A stretch of DNA of 64,000 bases, from assembly GCA_037954665.1 (NCBI GenBank), contig JBBMOL010000039.1:2418001-2482000 (forward strand). Direction: 5' to 3'. Both the position numbers and the translations under genes were made by a program. This document shows, one piece after another, positions 59,721 to 64,000 of the stretch. A model generated the notes under the pieces. The model had not been told where the DNA came from. It did not search any database and saw only the letters and a list, made by a program, of their open reading frames with translations. Numbering within the stretch: position 1 is the stretch's first letter; every line of letters begins with the position of its first letter. Source of the DNA: Laguncularia racemosa. Its lineage: Eukaryota; Streptophyta; Magnoliopsida; Myrtales; Combretaceae.

Positions 59721-60609
59721 TGTCTATACTTTGATACCAATTATGATATGCTTTAGTTCATCAACCGAAACTAAACACCATCAATTAATTTAAAATTCAT
59801 TTTTCTTTTTTTTTTTAATTTTGAATTTAAGAAGGAAATGTAAAACGCTTAAGGATATTATGCAACAAAAAATAGAAGTAAAGTAATCTAATCTAATATT
59901 ACAGACGAATCAAAACTAAGAATGTTCACCATAATCTATGCATTGGTAAGAACTAATCAATGGTCAAGACTCAAATTAAGATTCTTATTCAATGGTATCA
60001 TAATATCATAACGCATCACTCAACCCTAATTAAGCTAATCAAAGTCATTAAAGGAAAAAAATATAATAAATAAAAAGAATTAATGGAACTAAAATTGTAG
60101 ATATTAAGGCTTCATTGAATGCATTGTCAAGGTGTTTAATGAAGTGGGGTTTACTTGAATGTAAAGAGCTATTAAAATGAATCGAGATCGTGGCTTTAAG
60201 TTTTGGCTCCACAAATAGAGGGGCACTTCTTTTGAATGCCCTAAAGGTACGTTCAAGAGAAGCAATAAATATTTACTTTTGTTGGACTTTAGTTGAACCC
60301 CAAAGGTTAGGCATTCAAACAAAGTGCCTTGATGCACTCTTCTTTGCTATTAAATATTCCTACATTGCTACTATGAACCTTACATTCTCCCATAACATGG
60401 AACGTGTTGAGGACACAGTCAAACAAGCTCAATCCTCTTCAGGTAATGATCAGTCATTTTTCTTTGAACTAGATTGGCCAATCTCGAGGCTCTAGCTTTA
60501 GTAGTTAGACTAATTGGTACTAGATTCTTATCAAGTTCTATAAATGTCATTTAAATTTTTCTATAACTCTCATGGGCCTATTATATTTATTTGCCACACT
60601 CCTCTCATG
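59721..60609 (-). other. Primer site and LTR edge of the old gypsy relic; then unrecognised DNA
   Basis: On the minus strand TGGTATCAAAGTA (59739-59727) is a Met-tRNA-like primer site, preceded by an LTR-type end whose plus-strand form TGATATGC (59744-59751) equals the terminus of the 41316 LTR. This fits the 5' end of the old gypsy whose gag lies at 47756-48801. How far its LTR extends is unclear. The frame 60190-60495 has no recognised motif. Confidence 0.5.
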
Positions 60610-61075
60610 AAATTGTTCTCTTACTACTATATGTGGATGATATGATCATTATTGGGAAAAATGCAACTTATATGTAGAACTATAGCTTCATTAAACTAGT
60701 TTATTTGAATTGAAGGATTTTAACTCTCTTAGTTACTTAATTGGTATGAAATCTCTTCCACTTTTGATGGCTATTATCTTTCTAAATAAAAATATGCATC
60801 TAATCCACTTTCTCAAGTTTTTTACTATAGATAATAAAGTCACACAAATACCATTACAATTGAATGTCAAGTTAACTCTAACCTTATTAGCCAATCCCAC
60901 TCTGTATATCCAACTTGTAGGCTCATTCTGTTTGATATTGTAGTTCATATTGTGAGTCAATTTATATCTACTCATCATACTATTCATTATGCTCTTGTGC
61001 TTCTGAGAAATGTTAAGGTATGATCTTTTATGGCCTCTAATCAACTCCACTTTTTCCTTAGTCTTACCAACTACT
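60610..61075 (+). pseudogene. Decayed Ty1/copia reverse transcriptase fragment
   Basis: Across several phase changes the plus strand shows VLLLLYVDDMIIIGKNA (catalytic YVDD), FELKDFNSLSYLIGMK, TLLANPTLYIQLVGSF and VSQFISTHHTIHYALVLRNV. These are in the order and spacing of the RT palm to RNase H region of plant copia elements. No LTRs were recognised around it. It is a short, non-functional relic. Confidence 0.8.
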
Positions 61076-61299
61076 CAAATGTTTATTGGGCAAGAAACTC
61101 ATCATCTAATGACAACAATAATAACTTTGATTGATATAGAAGAACTATGTTCATGAACTCTCTCCTCTCTTCTTTTGCTTTTCCTCATCTTTCTATCATA
61201 AAAAGGAAAAAGAAAAGATTAAATAGAAGATTTAAGTGCAAAGGATGTTAATCATTCAATACCTCATATAGAGGAATTTAATGAAAATAGAAGAAAATA
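61076..61299. other. AT-rich DNA, nothing recognised
   Basis: No motif was recognised; it lies between the copia relic and the third Del-like LTR. Confidence 0.4.
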
Positions 61300-63050
61300 C
61301 TGAAGAAAATAAAATAATATTTAAAAGAAGGGGAATTTAGGTAGTGAAAATTTTTTAAATGATGGCATTTTGGTTTCTTCAGAAATAGGCTATATAAGCT
61401 AAATGAAAACCGTACTTGACACTTTTCTTTCTATTGTCAATGTGGACCCCTGTGCTGCAGAAAACCTTAACTCATCTTAAGCTACAATTTAACCATAGAA
61501 GGATTCATGAATCAAAGTGTGATCACAAACGTAAGTACATATCCAAATTAATGATTTTTCATGTTGTCTGTTCTAACAAAAACTCGATTAAGACATAGCA
61601 TTGAGAAAATTTACGGTTTCTAGACATTTCAATTTAGACGTCAAAGTTGCCAGATTAAACATGTTTCAAGTTGTGAATTCAAATCGAGACAAGTAAGCAT
61701 TTCAATTACGCTTAAATTCATGAAGTTAAGTAGATTTTATGTGCAAATTAAAGTGTTTAGTTGATTAGTGAGAAATGGGATTGAGAAAGGATCGAATGAG
61801 GAAGAGATTAGAGAGTTCATGAGGTTCAAAGGGGTATACGGTTAAGGTGTACAACTATGTATTTACTTGTGAAGAACGTGAAGAGCAATTGGTGAGATAG
61901 GTTATATACGACTAGGTACACAAGTGTGTACCTGCTCGTGTTAAAGTTCACGGCCAAGTACATAGTTGAGTACTTAGGCATTCTGGAAAGACTTTATGTA
62001 CAATAAGACACACGGCCATATTCCTACCCGTGTTCTTCTACATGACCATGCATACAACCGTGTTGCTTAAGGATATTCCTTTAGTCCTTTTATTCTAATG
62101 CTAAGTCAGTATTACTTATAATAGAGCTTGGGGAAGAAGAAATAGATGACTAATTCTTAGTTGAATGACCTAATGAAGCTTAGGTCTTATTGTAGTGTAG
62201 AACTAATAATCAATTACTGTTTCTTGACAGACTTTAAGGAACTTGATAATTACAGACAAGTAGAACTAGAAACCATTCTTCTAAGTATGTGTTTACCATG
62301 CTTGATGGTTATGTCTATTAGATACAGTAAATAAATGAAATTTAACGTAAACCTGGTAAATGCCTTACTTATTGCTTGTATGTGACTCGACCTAGAGGCT
62401 GGAGCTGGCAAATCCCTAAGGGGCACCTCAATAATCGGTATATGGCATTGTCTGTAATGGAGTTCTATATTGAAATGATCTAAGGTAGATTTTAGGGGTA
62501 TTAAAGCTGGAAGTGGTAGTTCTCGATATCAATAGAAATTTGGGGTAGGAGGTGGCAATTCCCAACTTAGGTTTAAAACACTTAATTTATATAAGAAACA
62601 AAGTGGCAGGGTCATGAATATGCCCCTATTGCTTGTTGATTAATACAAAGATAAGTAAGTGATTATTTGTTAAGTATTTACCACATTATGTACGTATGTA
62701 ACTTGTATTGTTGTGATGTGCGCATATGTTAGGGTATTCATGTACTAAGTTTAGGCACATCCTCTTTCTTTTTTAGCTATAGGTGAGTACAACGAGTACG
62801 CTTAATATGGTGAATATGGGAATGTAGTTTACTATTACCAGGACAAGAATAAGGGAGGTTACCATTATTATTATGGAGATGAGTAATGTGAGAGTATATG
62901 AAAGATTTTTTGTAGAATTTAGGGATGTTTGAGTGGTGAATTTAGATATTGTTTATAAGCTAATAAACATGTTATTTAATTATATGTTGATGGAAGTTTA
63001 CAATGGTATGTGGATTATAGTTCAATCTACATTTTTTTAATTAATAGTGA
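61300..63050 (+). repeat. Diverged Del-like LTR, 3' end missing
   Basis: Shares with 48802-50687 a TATA region (GCTATATAAGC, about 61389), repeated ACACGGCC/CACGGCC motifs (61830-62060), GACTCGACCTAGAGGCTGGA, GGGGCACCTCAATAATCGGTAT and the GAGTACAACGAGTACG segment, all in the same order. The left edge is not sharp. The right edge passes directly into gag at about 63050, so the LTR terminus, primer site and gag start are deleted. Confidence 0.75.
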
Positions 63051-64000
63051 TTGAAGGGTCATTCCAGCTACCTACCTATGTAGAAGTTGTTAATAAAACC
63101 AAACTCATATAGTATAGCCGAAAGAGAATAGAGGAGTAGTTGTCCTATAGGTTAGGAATTGCTTTAGGGAAAAAACTTATCTCGAGTACTGCATATGTAG
63201 AGAAAGGAAAGAGGCCAGTAGTATATCAAGCCAGACTTGTGGCTTTCATTCTTAAACCTATTCAAGCTAAGCCAATGCCTCTAGCATTGCTTCCACCATC
63301 ATAAGCAGGGTTAAGGAGAAGATGTCCTAAGTGTTTGGCACCACATGATCCACATCAGTGCAATTGGCTAAAAGGAACATGTTTTTCTTGTGGTAAGATA
63401 GGACATTCTAGTAGAAATTGTATAAAGAAAGCCATTCCTCAGACTTTCTACTACAACTGCAAGTAAATGGGTCACAGGGCTTTTGAGTGTGGAACCATAA
63501 TTAGTCAAGTAGCTACAACACCTTAACTAGTATAGACACCATAAGCAATATAACCCCAAGGGTGAGCATAAGCAAGCAAACCCCATAGTATTGGTCCTAG
63601 GTAAAGAGCTCCAGCTCGTTTATTTGCTCTTTAATAACAACAAAACTAGGACCCTTTAAACCAAGACATGGCAGCAAGTAAGCTCCTAGTACATAATACT
63701 AATGCATATGTACTATTCGATACTGGTGCGACACATTTTTGTATATCTAAGGTGTTTGTACATAAGTGTGGACTGATATTTGAAAACTTAGAGGATCTTT
63801 TGAATGTAAGTACTTCATTAAGAGTAGAAAGAGAATTTGGGAAAAATACGTAGAATTTTGAATATTGAGATTCAAGAGTGGATGATGCCCATTAATCTGG
63901 TTGTTTTAGAGATGCTTGATTTTGAGGTTATTTTGGGAGTGATCTAGTTACCAAAATTTTATGCCACCATAAATTGTTATAACTTGATGGTTTATTTCAC
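63051..64000 (+). pseudogene. Gag C-terminus and protease of a second Del-like element, running off the window
   Basis: The phase starts FQLPTYVEVVNKT, parallel to the first copy, then RKRIEE-L with TAG at a Gln position. It has CCHC-like knuckles at about 63320-63495: CPKC...HQC, CFSCGKIGHSSRNC (intact) and a third reading YNCK-MGHRAFEC with its first Cys changed. The protease frame (63668-63853) holds AYVLFDTGATHFCIS with the catalytic D-T-G intact. A phase change follows at about 63850. RT would lie beyond the window end. Confidence 0.87.

Noticed and set aside
60190..60495. 101-codon open frame as a host gene
   Set aside because: No domain was recognised and it lies between transposon relics. 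The antisense strand is equally open.

Overview
This is AT-rich nuclear DNA from a flowering plant, most likely a eudicot. The evidence is one three-exon WRKY transcription-factor gene with canonical GT-AG introns, set among LTR retrotransposons of typical plant lineages (Tat/Ogre-like, Del/Tekay-like and other Ty3/gypsy, plus Ty1/copia), plant-type LINE relics and small MITE-like elements. Roughly 46 of the 64 kb is recognisable transposon sequence. No rRNA gene, functional tRNA gene, CRISPR array or bacterial-type operon was seen. The species cannot be named from the sequence alone.

Left block (about 1.7-16.8 kb): a three-level nest. A 5'-truncated, decayed LINE (1690-3283, tail 16636-16800) was hit by a gypsy LTR now present as a reversed solo LTR (3284-3705 and 15299-16630). 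That LTR was then split by a Tat/Ogre-like element on the minus strand (3706-15293, target duplication CAAGG). The Tat-like element keeps RT, a second archaeal-type RNase H, an almost intact integrase, a 3'-UTR tandem-repeat zone and a coiled-coil ORF1. It has no recognisable gag or protease.

Second block (17.7-25.5 kb): a Ty1/copia element on the minus strand, with a solo LTR of the same Tat-like family inserted in its protease (perfect CCTTT duplication), followed by a second LINE relic.

Centre (25.5-40.5 kb): the only host gene, a WRKY71-like group IIc factor (29914-32341, 338 aa in three exons). It has a duplicated TATA module just upstream and a G-box/W-box cluster about 3 kb upstream. 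The flanks are AT-rich, with microsatellites, two MITE-like inverted-repeat elements, a hairpin and a tandem duplication, and no other convincing gene.

Right block (40.5-64 kb): an old minus-strand gypsy gag-protease relic, cut once in gag by a complete gypsy element (41316-47755, duplication TATCA) and once in its leader by a Del/Tekay-like element on the plus strand (48802-59720). The Del-like element itself carries a Tat-type solo LTR inside its RNase H (53961-56098). A decayed copia RT piece and a second Del-like LTR/gag/protease fragment run to the window edge.

The most interesting structure is the Tat-like LTR family, seen in four copies. Each has a tRNA-like module with A- and B-box-like elements and a T-run downstream, then a TATA box, then a conserved CAG|GTAAGT splice-donor-like site, so one LTR combines pol III-like and pol II-like signals. 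All repeat and lineage assignments are by eye; no alignment or database search was run.
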